DNA of 64,000 bases from Edaphovirga cremea (GCF_003332275.1 NZ_QOVA01000001.1:62001-126000), one strand, 5' to 3'; shown: positions 33,204-43,981, numbered from the stretch's first letter. The notes: generated by a model not told the origin, from the sequence alone. Translations and numbers: made by a program.

Positions 33204-33237
33204 AATGGCATCTGCCCATATTCCTTGGGCAGATGCG
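33204..33237 (-). terminator. Hairpin terminator after yajG
   Basis: On the minus strand GCATCTGCCC and GGGCAGATGC form a perfect 10-bp stem with a 9-nt loop, followed by CATTTTAC. It lies 14 nt past the yajG stop and upstream of ampG. Confidence 0.75.
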
Positions 33238-33251
33238 GTAAAATACCTGAT

Positions 33252-33830
33252 TTAGCGGGCGTTCTGCTTGATAAAGTCGCTAACGCTGGTGTCCTGCGCC
33301 ATATCGGCAATGACATCACCCAGCACGGTGTTGACGGCGTTGGTGATCTTGTCATTGGTCGCGGTGAAGGCACCTTGAACGTTATAGGTAGAACGGTAGT
33401 TCTTGACCTGTTTGTTACCGTTCTTGGCGGTCGCAATAATCGAGATATCTGCCTTGGTGGTGATGTTGTAGCGCAGATTGCCTTCCTGAACGTCAGCAAA
33501 CAGATTGTTTACCACGATTTGCAGGCCAATGGCGCCGTCTGCACCAATCATATAACCACGGGCACCCATCTGTTTCTCAAGCACTTCCTGCAGCAAGAAA
33601 CGCAGGTCGCGGGATGGGGTCAGGGTGATCAACTGACCGTCACGGTTCACTCTGGCCAGTGCCTGATCTTTACGCTGATCGGCGCCATTAATGCTGACCG
33701 TCACGCCCATCAACGTAGGATCCTGCTGCGGCAGCACGATCTTCGGGGTGACGTTCAGGGTGTTGGTGCTGGTGGCACAGCTGGCTAACATCATCACGGC
33801 CAACATAGGAAAAAAGAGTCTCTTTAACAT
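33252..33830 (-). CDS. yajG: Lipoprotein YajG
   Basis: Outer-membrane lipoprotein of unknown function. From the ATG at 33830 (GAGAAG upstream) it has 192 residues, as in E. coli. A GTG two codons earlier is an alternative. The signal peptide ends in MLASC (Cys18). The mature part contains the family segments LPQQDPTLMGVTVSINGADQ and LTPSRDLRFLLQEVLEKQM. In E. coli it is cotranscribed with ampG. Confidence 0.93.
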   Translation of the reverse strand: MLKRLFFPMLAVMMLASCATSTNTLNVTPKIVLPQQDPTLMGVTVSINGADQRKDQALARVNRDGQLITLTPSRDLRFLLQEVLEKQMGARGYMIGADGAIGLQIVVNNLFADVQEGNLRYNITTKADISIIATAKNGNKQVKNYRSTYNVQGAFTATNDKITNAVNTVLGDVIADMAQDTSVSDFIKQNAR

Positions 33831-34141
33831 GGTCACTTCTCAATAATTATAGTGGGATAGCTGACAATAAAATTTTCAACATCATAGCATTGCCATAGCC
33901 CGGGGGAAGAGCTGATCGCATAGAAATTCACCTTGCCGATGCCTTTTTCACCAGATGGCCCGGCATACGGTCATTTTATGCCCATACAATCCTTACTAAA
34001 TGATGCTAATTCTTAAAAGAGCGGCTCTAATGACCGTTATCAATGATAAATTTACATCGGTAATGCGATAACGCGTCAAAAAGCAGCTAATATTTAAAGA
34101 CATGGGGCGCAGCTCTCTGCTGGTGTAATGAGGAGATCTCT
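33831..34141. other. Divergent spacer between yajG and bolA
   Basis: About 310 bp with no credible gene, A+T-rich. It must hold the promoters of yajG (left) and bolA (right). E. coli bolA uses a stationary-phase gearbox promoter; I could not identify one here with confidence. Confidence 0.5.
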
Positions 34142-34456
34142 ATGATTCGCGAGCAAATAGAAGAAAAGTTAAGGGCAGCGTTTGAACCTGTGCACCTGGA
34201 AGTGGTGGATGAAAGTTATCGCCATAACGTTCCAGCAGGCTCGGAGAGTCACTTTAAAGTGGTGATGGTATCCGATTGCTTCTCTGGCCAACGTTTTCTG
34301 GAGCGTCATCGCTCCATTTATGGCGTTTTGTCCGCAGAGCTGGCGGATGGCGTACATGCGCTGGCATTGCATACCTATACGCAGAAAGAGTGGGCGGGTC
34401 TGCAAGACACTGTCCCCGCGTCACCGCCGTGTCGCGGTGCCGGAACGATGGCCTGA
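34142..34456 (+). CDS. bolA: Stress morphogene regulator BolA
   Basis: Binds DNA and, with monothiol glutaredoxins, [2Fe-2S] clusters; in E. coli it promotes round morphology and biofilm traits in stationary phase. The 104-residue protein has the class II KH-like fold with [18 protein letters not shown], the cluster-binding His in that loop, RHRSIYGVL and the C-terminal [20 protein letters not shown] precedes the ATG. A terminator follows about 100 nt later. Confidence 0.97.
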   Translation: MIREQIEEKLRAAFEPVHLEVVDESYRHNVPAGSESHFKVVMVSDCFSGQRFLERHRSIYGVLSAELADGVHALALHTYTQKEWAGLQDTVPASPPCRGAGTMA

Positions 34457-34557
34457 CTGCCCCGGAACGCCAGCTAATTGCGCTGGATGAAAAGACCACA
34501 CAGAGTATCGGTGGAACTTTTAGTCGTAAATGGGGTATTACTAGAGACGTATTTTGT

Positions 34558-34588
34558 AAACGGCCTGCGGGCCGTTTCTGTTTTTTTA
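34558..34588 (+). terminator. Rho-independent terminator of bolA
   Basis: AAACGGCC, loop TGCG, GGCCGTTT, then CTGTTTTTTT: a perfect 8-bp G+C-rich stem with a T-run. Confidence 0.92.
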
Positions 34589-34683
34589 TTGCGCGACAGG
34601 TCGCTTTACCGATGCAAAGTCGGTAATTATGCCCTGAATCGAGGAAAGTGTGAGTTTTACCGCGCCAGTATTAGCTTGCCTCC

Positions 34684-34712
34684 TCGACTCATCACGCATG
34701 CACCGCTATAAT
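34684..34712 (+). promoter_or_regulatory. Probable sigma-70 promoter of tig
   Basis: A consensus -10 TATAAT (34707-34712) lies 17 bp after TCGACT (34684-34689), a 4 of 6 match to the -35 consensus. The transcript would have a leader of about 180 nt. Confidence 0.6.
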
Positions 34713-34895
34713 GTCGCGTCTTATTTTTCCGGAATGGTTTCGGGACGCTTCTGAATACAGGGATAGGTTCTGGTTTAAGCGGCCGTCCCGGTTCTTTGAA
34801 GCCGTTTTCAAAGTAAGCAGTCTTTTATACAGGCTCTCATTTTGAGAACGGCTTCTGGAGTTGACCGAGCACTGTGATTTTTTTGAGGTAACAAG

Positions 34896-36200
34896 ATGCA
34901 AGTTTCTGTTGAAACCACTCAAGGCCTTGGGCGCCGTGTAACGATTACTGTTGCTGCTGACAGCATTGAAAAAGCAGTAAACAGCGAACTGGTCAACGTG
35001 GCTAAAAAAGTTCGTATCGACGGCTTCCGTAAAGGAAAAGTGCCTAAGCACATCGTTGAGCAGCGCTACGGCGCATCCGTTCGTCAGGACATCCTGGGCG
35101 ATTTGATGCAGCGTAACTTTGTTGATGCCATCATCAAAGAAAAAATTAACCCGGCTGGCGCCCCTAACTATGTTCCGGGCGAGTACAAAATGGGCGAAGA
35201 CTTCACTTTCTCCGTTGAATTTGAAGTGTACCCAGAAGTCGAGCTTAAAGACCTGGAAAGCATCGAAGTCGAAAAACCGGTTGTTGAAGTCAACGACGCG
35301 GACGTCGACACCATGCTGGAAACCCTGCGCAAGCAGCAGGCTGACTGGAAAGAGACTGACGCTGCAGCGCAAGCTGAAGACCGCGTTACCGTTGATTTCA
35401 ATGGCTCTATCGATGGCGAAGAATTTGACGGCGGCAAAGCTTCTGATTTCGTTCTGGCCATGGGTCAGGGTCGTATGATCCCAGGTTTCGAAGAAGGTAT
35501 CCTTGGCCATAAAGCGGGCGAAGAATTTACCATCAACGTTAACTTCCCTGAAGATTACCATGCAGAAAACCTGAAAGGGAAAGCTGCCCAGTTCGCTATC
35601 GTTCTGAAGAAAGTAGAACAGCGTGAACTGCCAGAACTGACTGAAGAATTCATCAAGCGTTTCGGCGTGGCTGATGGTTCTGTTGAAGGTCTGCGTGCTG
35701 AAGTGCGTAAAAATATGGAACGCGAGCTGAAAGGCGCAGTCCGTAACCGCATCAAGACCCAGGTTATCGATGGTCTGGTGAAAGCGAATGAAATCGATGT
35801 CCCGTCTGCACTGGTTGATGGCGAGGTTGACGTTCTGCGTCGCCAGGCTGCGCAGCGTTTTGGTGGCAACGAGAAACAAGCGCTGGAACTGCCTAAAGAA
35901 CTGTTCGAAGAGCAAGCTAAACGCCGTGTGGTTGTTGGCCTGCTGCTGGGCGAAGTGATCAGCAAAAAAGAACTGCAAGCTGATGAAGATCGCGTGAAAG
36001 CCCTGATCGAAGAAATGGCTTCTGCGTATGAAGATCCGCAGGAAGTTGTTGAGTTCTACAGCAAAAACAAAGAGCTGATGAACAATATGCGTAACGTTGC
36101 ACTGGAAGAGCAAGCAGTCGAAGCATTGCTGACCGACGCCAAAGTAACTGAAAAAGCCACCACCTTCAGTGACCTGATGAATCAGGCCCCTGCTGCGTAA
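34896..36200 (+). CDS. tig: Trigger factor
   Basis: Ribosome-bound chaperone and peptidyl-prolyl isomerase that meets nascent chains at the tunnel exit. The 434-residue protein has the N-terminal ribosome-binding signature with Phe44-Arg45-Lys46 ([12 protein letters not shown]), an FKBP-type domain (about 150-245, [20 protein letters not shown]), and long C-terminal helical arms. GAGGTAA precedes the ATG. A 526-codon frame on the opposite strand is only a shadow of its regular codon usage. Confidence 0.98.
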   Translation: MQVSVETTQGLGRRVTITVAADSIEKAVNSELVNVAKKVRIDGFRKGKVPKHIVEQRYGASVRQDILGDLMQRNFVDAIIKEKINPAGAPNYVPGEYKMGEDFTFSVEFEVYPEVELKDLESIEVEKPVVEVNDADVDTMLETLRKQQADWKETDAAAQAEDRVTVDFNGSIDGEEFDGGKASDFVLAMGQGRMIPGFEEGILGHKAGEEFTINVNFPEDYHAENLKGKAAQFAIVLKKVEQRELPELTEEFIKRFGVADGSVEGLRAEVRKNMERELKGAVRNRIKTQVIDGLVKANEIDVPSALVDGEVDVLRRQAAQRFGGNEKQALELPKELFEEQAKRRVVVGLLLGEVISKKELQADEDRVKALIEEMASAYEDPQEVVEFYSKNKELMNNMRNVALEEQAVEALLTDAKVTEKATTFSDLMNQAPAA

Positions 36201-36240
36201 TGTGCTGAACGCTATTGAGCTTTTCATGCTCAGATGACAG

Positions 36241-36269
36241 AGCCCGTGGCAATATGCTGCGGGCTTTTT
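36241..36269 (+). terminator. Rho-independent terminator of tig
   Basis: AGCCCG pairs with CGGGCT (36260-36265), with an extra GCA/TGC pairing inside an imperfect stem; TTTT follows. Confidence 0.82.
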
Positions 36270-36502
36270 CATTTATGGCAAAAGGACATTCCTGCGCTTC
36301 ATGTGTTATTTGCACTATATTTAAAGTACTGATAAAACATTTAAGAGCTTGATATAGAGTCTTAACTCGTTGGGAAGCTACGGGTGCAGCTCGACAAAAT
36401 CTGGAGGATTTCTCAACGCCAGAGGGCGAAGCCTTGTGAGTTATCACGATAGGGAAGGCGTAGGGTAGCGCAGTTGGCGTGTAAAAGAATTTTCCTACTC
36501 AA

Positions 36503-36528
36503 CTTGAAAATGACCTGGTTGTCCCCCA
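36503..36528 (+). promoter_or_regulatory. Sigma-32 (heat-shock) promoter upstream of clpP
   Basis: CTTGAAA (36503-36509), 14-nt spacer, CCCCA (36524-36528) matches the RpoH consensus CTTGAAA-N(11-16)-CCCCATNT in the -35 part and most of the -10 part. clpP is an RpoH-dependent gene in E. coli. The leader would be about 155 nt. Confidence 0.8.
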
Positions 36529-36694
36529 ACTGTTGAAGATAGTAAGGCTGTTGAGTTATGGCAGCACACGACTGATTGATAATGACCGTCTGAATGAGTG
36601 GGGCGAGCTGGCGTTTGAGCATGGTCATCATTGGCTATCTCAAGTAGAATCGGTTAAAAATGGCGCCGAAGTGAATTATATCTAGGAGACGGTA

Positions 36695-37318
36695 ATGTCA
36701 TACAGTGGCGAAACAGAACAATTTGCACCTAACATGGCTCTTGTACCCATGGTCGTAGAGCAGACTTCCCGTGGTGAGCGCTCATACGATATCTATTCAC
36801 GCCTGTTGAAGGAACGTATAATCTTTTTGACCGGTCAGGTTGAAGACCATATGGCTAACCTGATTGTGGCGCAAATGCTGTTTCTTGAAGCAGAAAACCC
36901 GGAAAAAGATATTTTTCTCTACATCAATTCCCCGGGTGGGGTGATTACTGCGGGTATGTCAATTTATGACACAATGCAGTTTATCAAACCAGACGTCAGT
37001 ACCATCTGTCTGGGACAGGCGTGTTCAATGGGGTCATTCCTGTTGGCTGCCGGGGCTAAAGGCAAGCGTTTCTGCCTGCCGAATTCACGCGTAATGATTC
37101 ACCAGCCATTGGGTGGCTTCCAGGGTCAGGCGACGGATATTGAAATCCATGCCAGAGAGATTCTGAAAGTTAAAGCCCGCATGAATGAGCTGATGGCGAA
37201 ACATACGGGTCAACCTCTTGAAGTAATAGAGCGCGACACTGAGCGCGACCGTTTCTTGTCTGCAGAACAATCTGTAGAGTATGGCTTGGTAGACTCCGTG
37301 ATGAGCCACCGTCCCTGA
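36695..37318 (+). CDS. clpP: ATP-dependent Clp protease proteolytic subunit ClpP
   Basis: Serine protease that forms the 14-mer chamber served by ClpX and ClpA. The 207-residue precursor has a 14-residue propeptide; the mature chain begins ALVPMVVEQ. The triad includes Ser111 (GQACSMGSF) and His136 (SRVMIHQP), with the Asp in the C-terminal part ([13 protein letters not shown]). TAGGAGA precedes the ATG. clpX follows after 147 bp that include a TATAAT sequence at 37344. Confidence 0.98.
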   Translation: MSYSGETEQFAPNMALVPMVVEQTSRGERSYDIYSRLLKERIIFLTGQVEDHMANLIVAQMLFLEAENPEKDIFLYINSPGGVITAGMSIYDTMQFIKPDVSTICLGQACSMGSFLLAAGAKGKRFCLPNSRVMIHQPLGGFQGQATDIEIHAREILKVKARMNELMAKHTGQPLEVIERDTERDRFLSAEQSVEYGLVDSVMSHRP

Positions 37319-37465
37319 TGGCTCATGTCTGGTGCCGATAGGCTATAATTTACAGGCTCCCTGATGTAGAGGGCGTTAACTTTCGGCGATCAGAACGGTT
37401 AACAAGTCACTGGTCGTGCTGCTGCGGTATGGCAGCGGGACAGATATTAATGAAGAGGTTTACTG

Positions 37466-38740
37466 ATGACAGATAAGCGCAAAGACGGTTCAGGAAAGCT
37501 GCTGTACTGCTCTTTTTGCGGCAAAAGCCAGCATGAAGTGCGTAAGCTGATTGCCGGGCCGTCAGTGTATATCTGCGATGAATGTGTTGATTTGTGCAAT
37601 GACATTATTCGCGAAGAGATTAAAGAGGTGGCTCCGCACCGCGAGCGTAGTGCTTTGCCAACGCCACATGATATCCGCCAGCACCTGGATGACTATGTCA
37701 TTGGTCAGGAGCAGGCCAAGAAAGTATTGGCTGTGGCGGTATATAACCATTACAAACGTCTGCGCAGTGGTGATAGCAGCAATGGTATCGAACTGGGCAA
37801 GAGTAACATTCTGCTGATTGGTCCGACCGGTAGCGGTAAAACGCTGTTGGCAGAAACGCTGGCGCGTTTTCTGGATGTACCTTTCACGATGGCAGATGCC
37901 ACCACCTTGACCGAAGCCGGTTATGTGGGTGAAGACGTTGAGAATATCATTCAGAAGCTGTTGCAGAAATGCGATTACGATGTACAGAAGGCCCAGCGCG
38001 GTATTGTGTATATCGATGAAATTGACAAAATTTCGCGTAAGTCTGACAACCCCTCCATCACCCGTGACGTTTCAGGTGAAGGTGTGCAACAGGCATTGCT
38101 GAAACTGATTGAAGGTACGGTTGCCGCTGTTCCTCCGCAGGGGGGGCGTAAACATCCTCAGCAGGAGTTTCTGCAGGTGGATACCTCCAAGATCCTGTTT
38201 ATCTGCGGCGGTGCATTTGCCGGTTTGGATAAAGTGATCGGCCAGCGTATCAATACAGGTACCGGCATCGGCTTTGGTGCAACGGTTAAAGGCAAAGCAG
38301 AGAAAGCGACCGAAGGTCAGTTGCTGGCTCAGGCAGAACCTGAAGATTTGATTAAATTTGGTCTGATCCCAGAATTCATTGGCCGTTTGCCGGTAGTGGC
38401 GACGCTGAGTGAACTGAGTGAAGATGCGCTGATTCAGATCCTGAAAGAGCCGAAGAATGCCCTGACCAAACAGTACCAGGCGTTGTTCAATCTTGAAGGT
38501 GTGGAACTTGAATTCCGCGAAGAGGCGTTGAATGCCATCGCCAAGAAAGCCATGGCGCGCAAGACGGGGGCTCGTGGTCTGCGTTCCATCGTTGAAGGTG
38601 CGTTACTTGATACCATGTACGATCTGCCTTCATTGGAGAGCGTAGAAAAAGTGGTTATTGATGAGTCGGTCATCGCCGGGCAATCCGAGCCGTTGCTGAT
38701 TTATGGTAAGCATGAAGCGCAGCAAGCTTCTGGCGAATAA
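37466..38740 (+). CDS. clpX: ATP-dependent Clp protease ATP-binding subunit ClpX
   Basis: Hexameric AAA+ unfoldase that feeds ssrA-tagged and other substrates to ClpP. The 424-residue protein has an N-terminal zinc-binding domain (Cys15, Cys18 and the CDECVDLC pair), Walker A GPTGSGKT, Walker B VYIDEID, and the ClpP-docking IGF loop (GTGIGFGA). It is downstream of clpP and probably cotranscribed; a terminator follows before lon. Confidence 0.98.
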   Translation: MTDKRKDGSGKLLYCSFCGKSQHEVRKLIAGPSVYICDECVDLCNDIIREEIKEVAPHRERSALPTPHDIRQHLDDYVIGQEQAKKVLAVAVYNHYKRLRSGDSSNGIELGKSNILLIGPTGSGKTLLAETLARFLDVPFTMADATTLTEAGYVGEDVENIIQKLLQKCDYDVQKAQRGIVYIDEIDKISRKSDNPSITRDVSGEGVQQALLKLIEGTVAAVPPQGGRKHPQQEFLQVDTSKILFICGGAFAGLDKVIGQRINTGTGIGFGATVKGKAEKATEGQLLAQAEPEDLIKFGLIPEFIGRLPVVATLSELSEDALIQILKEPKNALTKQYQALFNLEGVELEFREEALNAIAKKAMARKTGARGLRSIVEGALLDTMYDLPSLESVEKVVIDESVIAGQSEPLLIYGKHEAQQASGE

Positions 38741-38769
38741 TTAACCATTTTTTCCAGAGAGTTAGCAGC

Positions 38770-38802
38770 CAAATGGGGGATTTTTTCCCCCATTTGTTTT
38801 TC
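38770..38802 (+). terminator. Rho-independent terminator of clpX
   Basis: CAAATGGGGG and CCCCCATTTG form a perfect 10-bp stem around a 7-nt A/T loop, followed by TTTTTCC. It starts 30 nt past the clpX stop. Confidence 0.92.
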
Positions 38803-38817
38803 CTCGCATTCTTATCG

Positions 38818-38842
38818 TTGAATGTAAGATATTCATCCCCAT
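38818..38842 (+). promoter_or_regulatory. Sigma-32 promoter of lon
   Basis: TTGAA (38818-38822), 14-nt spacer, CCCCAT (38837-38842) extending to CCCCATAT. The motif and the downstream ACTAAGAGAGAGCTCT leader next to the ATG closely resemble the E. coli lon promoter and ribosome-binding region. Confidence 0.85.
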
Positions 38843-38932
38843 ATACTCAATAACCTACTTGCTGAAACCCTGAAAAGTGGAGTTTCACGAGATTTCCTTA
38901 ACCTGGCGGAAGCTAAACTAAGAGAGAGCTCT

Positions 38933-41287
38933 ATGAATCCTGAGCGTTCTGAACGCATAGAAATCCCCGTATTGCCTCTGCGCGATGTGGTGGTTTATCC
39001 GCACATGGTGATCCCGTTATTTGTTGGTCGGGAGAAATCGATTCGGTGCCTTGAAGCCGCAATGGATCACGATAAAAAGATCATGCTGGTGGCGCAGAAA
39101 GAGGCCTCAACGGATGAACCAGGTGTCAACGATCTCTTTTCAGTAGGGACCGTTGCATCGATCCTGCAAATGCTGAAGCTGCCAGACGGTACAGTAAAAG
39201 TACTGGTAGAAGGCTTGCAACGAGCGCGTATAACCACCCTGTCTGACAGTGGTGAACATTTTGCTGCCCAGGCGGAATATCTTGACTCACCAGCTATTGA
39301 TGAGCGTGAGCAGGAAGTTTTAGTACGTACAGCGATTAATCAGTTTGAAGGTTACATCAAACTGAACAAAAAAATTCCGCCGGAAGTGCTGACTTCTTTG
39401 AACAGCATTGATGATGCTGCGCGTCTGGCTGACACCGTTGCTGCGCATATGCCGCTGAAATTAAGCGACAAGCAGTCAGTACTTGAAATGTTCGACATTA
39501 CCGAACGCCTGGAATATCTGATGGCGATGATGGAATCGGAGATCGATCTGTTGCAGGTTGAGAAACGTATTCGCAATCGCGTCAAAAAGCAGATGGAAAA
39601 GAGCCAGCGTGAGTACTATCTGAATGAGCAAATGAAAGCCATTCAGAAAGAGCTGGGCGAAATGGATGACGCCCCGGACGAGCATGAGGCGCTGAAGCAA
39701 AAGATTGAAGCGGCAAAAATGCCGAAAGATGCGCGTGAGAAAACGGAAGCTGAGTTGCAGAAGCTGAAGATGATGTCGCCGATGTCTGCCGAGGCGACCG
39801 TTGTCCGTGGTTATATCGACTGGATGCTTCAGGTTCCGTGGAACAGCCGCAGCAAAGTGAAAAAAGATCTGCTGAAAGCGCAGGAAGTGCTCGATACCGA
39901 CCATTATGGTCTTGAGCGCGTCAAAGACCGTATCCTTGAATACCTGGCGGTTCAGAGCCGTGTCAGCAAGATCAAGGGACCGATCCTGTGTCTGGTTGGG
40001 CCTCCGGGCGTGGGTAAAACCTCGCTGGGTCAGTCCATTGCCCGTGCAACGGGACGTCAGTATGTGCGTATGGCGTTGGGTGGCGTACGTGATGAGGCCG
40101 AAATACGCGGCCATCGCCGTACCTACATCGGTTCAATGCCAGGCAAGTTGATCCAGAAAATGGCAAAAGTTGGGGTTAAAAACCCACTCTTCCTGTTGGA
40201 TGAGATCGACAAGATGTCGTCTGACATGCGAGGCGATCCGGCGTCTGCACTGCTCGAAGTTCTTGATCCAGAACAGAACGTGGCATTTAACGATCACTAT
40301 CTGGAAGTGGATTATGATCTGTCCGATGTCATGTTTGTTGCTACGTCAAACTCGATGAATATCCCGGCACCGCTGTTGGACCGTATGGAAGTGATTCGTC
40401 TTTCCGGTTATACCGAAGATGAGAAACTGAACATTGCGATGCAACATTTGCTGCCGAAACAACTCGAACGTAACGCGCTGAAAAAAGGCGAGTTAACGGT
40501 TAATGAGAGTGCGATTGTTGGTATCATCCGCTACTACACCCGCGAAGCCGGTGTGCGTAGTCTGGAACGTGAAATCTCCAAACTGTGCCGTAAGGCGGTT
40601 AAACAGTTGCTGATGGATAAAACCCTCAAGCATATCGAGATAAACGGCGACAATCTGAAGGATTTCCTCGGCGTACAGCGTGTCGACTATGGTCGTGCCG
40701 ATACAGAAAACCGTATTGGCCAGGTTACCGGGCTGGCGTGGACGGAAGTGGGCGGCGATCTGCTGACCATCGAAACGGCTTGTGTGCCGGGTAAAGGCAA
40801 ACTGACCTATACCGGTTCGCTGGGCGAAGTTATGCAGGAATCCATTCAGGCAGCACTGACCGTTGTGCGTGCCCGTGCGGATAAACTGGGCATCAACCCT
40901 GATTTTTACGAAAAACGTGATATTCACGTTCACGTACCTGAAGGCGCGACGCCAAAAGATGGTCCAAGTGCGGGTATCGCGATGTGTACGGCGTTGGTTT
41001 CCTGTCTGACCGGTAATCCGGTGCGTGCCGATGTGGCAATGACGGGTGAAATTACGCTGCGTGGTCATGTTCTGCCAATTGGCGGGCTGAAAGAGAAGTT
41101 GCTGGCAGCTCACCGCGGCGGCATCAAAACCGTACTGATTCCGGACGAGAATAAACGCGATCTGGAAGAGATCCCGGCGAACATTATTGCCGATTTGGAT
41201 ATCCATCCGGTGAAGCGGATCGATGAAGTTTTGAACCTTGCATTACAAAATCCGGCGTTCGGCGCACAGCCTGTCGCGGTAAAATAG
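38933..41287 (+). CDS. lon: ATP-dependent protease La (Lon)
   Basis: Cytoplasmic AAA+ serine protease for misfolded and regulatory proteins. The 784-residue protein equals E. coli Lon in length. It has the N-terminal substrate-binding domain ([20 protein letters not shown]), Walker [12 protein letters not shown], and the protease domain with the Ser-Lys dyad: Ser679 in [10 protein letters not shown] and Lys722 in [10 protein letters not shown] by E. coli numbering. Its own heat-shock promoter and terminator flank it. Confidence 0.98.
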   Translation: MNPERSERIEIPVLPLRDVVVYPHMVIPLFVGREKSIRCLEAAMDHDKKIMLVAQKEASTDEPGVNDLFSVGTVASILQMLKLPDGTVKVLVEGLQRARITTLSDSGEHFAAQAEYLDSPAIDEREQEVLVRTAINQFEGYIKLNKKIPPEVLTSLNSIDDAARLADTVAAHMPLKLSDKQSVLEMFDITERLEYLMAMMESEIDLLQVEKRIRNRVKKQMEKSQREYYLNEQMKAIQKELGEMDDAPDEHEALKQKIEAAKMPKDAREKTEAELQKLKMMSPMSAEATVVRGYIDWMLQVPWNSRSKVKKDLLKAQEVLDTDHYGLERVKDRILEYLAVQSRVSKIKGPILCLVGPPGVGKTSLGQSIARATGRQYVRMALGGVRDEAEIRGHRRTYIGSMPGKLIQKMAKVGVKNPLFLLDEIDKMSSDMRGDPASALLEVLDPEQNVAFNDHYLEVDYDLSDVMFVATSNSMNIPAPLLDRMEVIRLSGYTEDEKLNIAMQHLLPKQLERNALKKGELTVNESAIVGIIRYYTREAGVRSLEREISKLCRKAVKQLLMDKTLKHIEINGDNLKDFLGVQRVDYGRADTENRIGQVTGLAWTEVGGDLLTIETACVPGKGKLTYTGSLGEVMQESIQAALTVVRARADKLGINPDFYEKRDIHVHVPEGATPKDGPSAGIAMCTALVSCLTGNPVRADVAMTGEITLRGHVLPIGGLKEKLLAAHRGGIKTVLIPDENKRDLEEIPANIIADLDIHPVKRIDEVLNLALQNPAFGAQPVAVK

Positions 41288-41319
41288 TGACGTACAGCAA
41301 AAACAATGGATAAAAGCAG

Positions 41320-41356
41320 GGCTGGCAGGCTAAATCTTACTTGCCAGCCTTTTTTT
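41320..41356 (+). terminator. Rho-independent terminator of lon
   Basis: GGCTGGCAGG pairs with CTTGCCAGCC (9 of 10) around a 10-nt loop, followed by TTTTTTT. Confidence 0.92.
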
Positions 41357-41502
41357 GTGCCGCTAAGTTAGATCCCTGTCTAACAACGCTTTGTCGCCGT
41401 CTGGTGACTTGCATCGAAATGACAGGCTTGCTATAAAAGCTGCGCGGTCGCGTGGGTAAGGATTGTTGGAGCGCGACAATAGAATTCTAGAGGGGAAGAA
41501 GA

Positions 41503-41775
41503 GTGAATAAGTCACAACTGATCGACAAAATTGCCGCAGGTGCTGATATTTCCAAAGCAGCAGCTGGACGTGCTTTAGATGCAATCATTGCTTCTGTTAC
41601 AGAGTCTCTGAAGGAAGGGGATCAGGTCGCTCTGGTTGGTTTCGGTACTTTTGCAGTGCGCGAACGTTCTGCCCGCACTGGCCGTAATCCGCAGACAGGC
41701 AAAGAAATCGATATTCCAGCAGCAAAAGTGCCGGGTTTCCGCCCAGGTAAAGCTCTTAAAGATTCCGTAAACTGA
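41503..41775 (+). CDS. hupB: DNA-binding protein HU-beta
   Basis: Nucleoid-associated protein that bends DNA as a heterodimer with HU-alpha. The 90-residue protein starts with GTG as in E. coli, with AGGGGAAGAAGA upstream. The beta-arm signature [22 protein letters not shown] and the Pro in RNPQTG that intercalates are present. Confidence 0.98.
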   Translation: MNKSQLIDKIAAGADISKAAAGRALDAIIASVTESLKEGDQVALVGFGTFAVRERSARTGRNPQTGKEIDIPAAKVPGFRPGKALKDSVN

Positions 41776-41857
41776 TTACCCGATGACTGTGTCCAACGTC
41801 AGGCATGTTTATGCTAAACAATCACCTGACGTCACTGAGTTGGTAAGGTAAGATACA

Positions 41858-41887
41858 AGGCGCATCGAAGTGATGCGCTTTTTTTAT
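41858..41887 (+). terminator. Rho-independent terminator of hupB
   Basis: GCGCATC, 5-nt loop, GATGCGC, then seven T residues, 85 nt past the hupB stop. Confidence 0.9.
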
Positions 41888-42067
41888 TTCATGCGCCATG
41901 AGCGTTATGCGGCACATGCGTTATTCTGGCGGGCTTGTCGGTAACGCGGGCAGTATTTGCATGCAGCGATATCTCGCTGCAACCTGCGGATTACCGCAGG
42001 GAATGTTGGGCACTCACGTGTCTGCGCAGGGTTTTTAATCCACATTACAGCGGAGTGTTGTCACACT

Positions 42068-43948
42068 ATGATGGACAATTTACGCGCGGCCTCCAGTCAT
42101 GTCGCGCTCAAAGTCATCCTGGCTATCATCATCTTGTCATTCATATTGACTGGGGTGGGTAACTACCTGGTCGGTGGTTCAAACGACTATGCAGCTAAAG
42201 TCAATGGTCAGGAAATTGGTCGTGCCCAGTTGGAACAGGCGGTGCAAAACGAGCGCGCCCGTTTACAGCAGCAGATGGGCGAGAATTTTTCTGCACTGGC
42301 TGGCAGCGAAGGTTACATGCAGCAAATGCGTCAGCAAGTGTTGAATCAGTTGATTGACGTCGCTTTACTGGATCAATATGCCAGAAAGCTGGGCATCTCT
42401 ATCAGCGACGAGCAAGTCAAACAGGCTATCTTCAAGACGCTTGCTTTCCAGACCAATAATCAGTTTGATAACGAGAAATACCTGAACTCAGTCCGGGCGA
42501 ATGGTTATACGCCAGATGCCTATGCGCAGTTGCTGCGTCGTCAGATGATTAGTCAGCAGCTCAATCAGGCATTTGCAGGCAGTGATTTTGTCTTGCCTGC
42601 TGAAGTGCAGAATATCGCTGATTTGGTGCTGCAAGAGCGTGATATCCGTCTGGCGACTTTCGATACCGACGCGCTGGCTGCCAAACAGCAGGTCACTGAT
42701 GATGAGCTGAAAGCCTACTACGATCAGAACAAAAACAACTTCATCGCCCCTGAGCAGGTCAAAGTCAGTTACATCGCGATGGATGCAGCAGCAATGCAGG
42801 ACAAGGTTAGCGTCAGCGATGATGAAATTGCAGCTTACTACGACCAGCACAAAAGTAGCTTTGGGCAACCTGAACGCAAGAAATTCGCGGTGATTGTGCT
42901 GAAGACGGAAGCTGATGCAAAAGCGGTTATTGCCGAGCTGACGAAAGGCGCTGATTTCGCTGAACTGGCGAAAACCAAATCTACTGATACGTTCACGGGC
43001 CAGCGCGGCGGTGAATTGGATTGGATGGAGCCGGACACCACGCTGCCTGAATTCAAAGAGGCAAATCTGACTGAGAAAGGACAGATTTCGGATGTCATTA
43101 AATCATCTTCTGGCTATCTGGTTGTGCGCCTTAACGACATTCAGCCAGAGCAGGTGAAACCTCTGACCGAAGTGCGTGACAGCGTTCTGGCCAAGCTCAA
43201 GCAAGAGAAAGCCCTTGATGCCTATTATGCACTGCAGCAGAAAGTCAGCGAAGCCGCTACCAGTGATAATGAATCCCTGGCGTCTGCGGAAGAAGCATCT
43301 GCCCTGAAAGTGGTGCACACGGATTGGTTCAACCAGAACTCAATTCCTGAAGCAATCAACTTCAAGCCGGTTGTACAGAATATTTTTGACGGCTCACTGA
43401 TTGGTGCGAATGGTACTCCTGGAAGCAACTCGGATGTGATTACCGTTGATGGCGATCGCGCTTTTGTTGTTCGTGTCGAAGGTCATAAACCTGAAGCGGT
43501 CAAACCTTTTGATGAAGTACGCGATCAAGTCACCGTACTGGTAAAACGTCAGAAAGCTGAACAACAGGCACGCGTTGACGCAGAGAAACTGCTGGCAGAC
43601 CTCAAGCAGGGTAAAGGCGAAGAGGCACTGAAAGCAGCGGGATTGGCTTTTGGTGAAAAGCAGAAGGTGCAGCGTTCACAGCAACCCGGTGCTTTTGAGC
43701 AGAGCGTATACGCGATGCCACAACCGAAGAAAGATCAACCAACCTTCGCCGTGTCTGAGGACGCCAAAGGGAATGTGGTCTTAATCGAACTGACAGCGGT
43801 AAATGCAGGTAAATTGCCTGAGACTGAAATCCAGAATTTCTCTCAGCAGATTCAGGAAGGTGCAGCGAATATCACTTATGATTCCCTGTTGGCCAACTTG
43901 CACAAAGAAGCGAAGATCACGTTGGGTACGGGTGCACAAACGCAGTAA
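42068..43948 (+). CDS. ppiD: Periplasmic folding chaperone PpiD
   Basis: Inner-membrane-anchored periplasmic chaperone near the SecYEG exit, acting on newly translocated proteins. The start MMDNLRAASSHVALKV gives 626 residues (E. coli 623); the open frame upstream is not family-like. One membrane helix (about 16-34), a SurA-like N-domain, and a parvulin domain (QPERKKFAVIVLKTEADAKA ... IKSSSGYLVVRLNDIQPEQ). Parvulin domains in PpiD often lack isomerase activity. Confidence 0.96.
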   Translation: MMDNLRAASSHVALKVILAIIILSFILTGVGNYLVGGSNDYAAKVNGQEIGRAQLEQAVQNERARLQQQMGENFSALAGSEGYMQQMRQQVLNQLIDVALLDQYARKLGISISDEQVKQAIFKTLAFQTNNQFDNEKYLNSVRANGYTPDAYAQLLRRQMISQQLNQAFAGSDFVLPAEVQNIADLVLQERDIRLATFDTDALAAKQQVTDDELKAYYDQNKNNFIAPEQVKVSYIAMDAAAMQDKVSVSDDEIAAYYDQHKSSFGQPERKKFAVIVLKTEADAKAVIAELTKGADFAELAKTKSTDTFTGQRGGELDWMEPDTTLPEFKEANLTEKGQISDVIKSSSGYLVVRLNDIQPEQVKPLTEVRDSVLAKLKQEKALDAYYALQQKVSEAATSDNESLASAEEASALKVVHTDWFNQNSIPEAINFKPVVQNIFDGSLIGANGTPGSNSDVITVDGDRAFVVRVEGHKPEAVKPFDEVRDQVTVLVKRQKAEQQARVDAEKLLADLKQGKGEEALKAAGLAFGEKQKVQRSQQPGAFEQSVYAMPQPKKDQPTFAVSEDAKGNVVLIELTAVNAGKLPETEIQNFSQQIQEGAANITYDSLLANLHKEAKITLGTGAQTQ

Positions 43949-43981
43949 TCCTCGCAGCAAAATGTAACTCGTTGCAAAAAC

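Larger units (their letters stand above)
34457..34895. other. bolA-tig intergenic region
   Basis: 439 bp without a credible gene. It contains the bolA terminator (34558-34588) and the tig promoter (34684-34712). An approximately 180-nt tig leader has two TTTGA/TCAAA-like short inverted motifs but no recognised riboswitch. Confidence 0.6.
36201..36694. other. tig-clpP intergenic region
   Basis: 494 bp between tig and clpP with no credible gene. It holds the tig terminator at 36241-36269 and a sigma-32-type promoter at 36503-36528. The remaining 36270-36500 shows nothing I recognise. Confidence 0.6.

Noticed and set aside
33846-33851. TATAAT on the minus strand just upstream of yajG
   Set aside because: It is too close to the start codon (the transcript would have almost no leader) and has no -35 partner.
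34692-36272. A 526-codon open frame on the minus strand across tig
   Set aside because: It exactly shadows the highly biased trigger factor gene, has no family resemblance and no ribosome-binding site; it is a codon-usage artefact.
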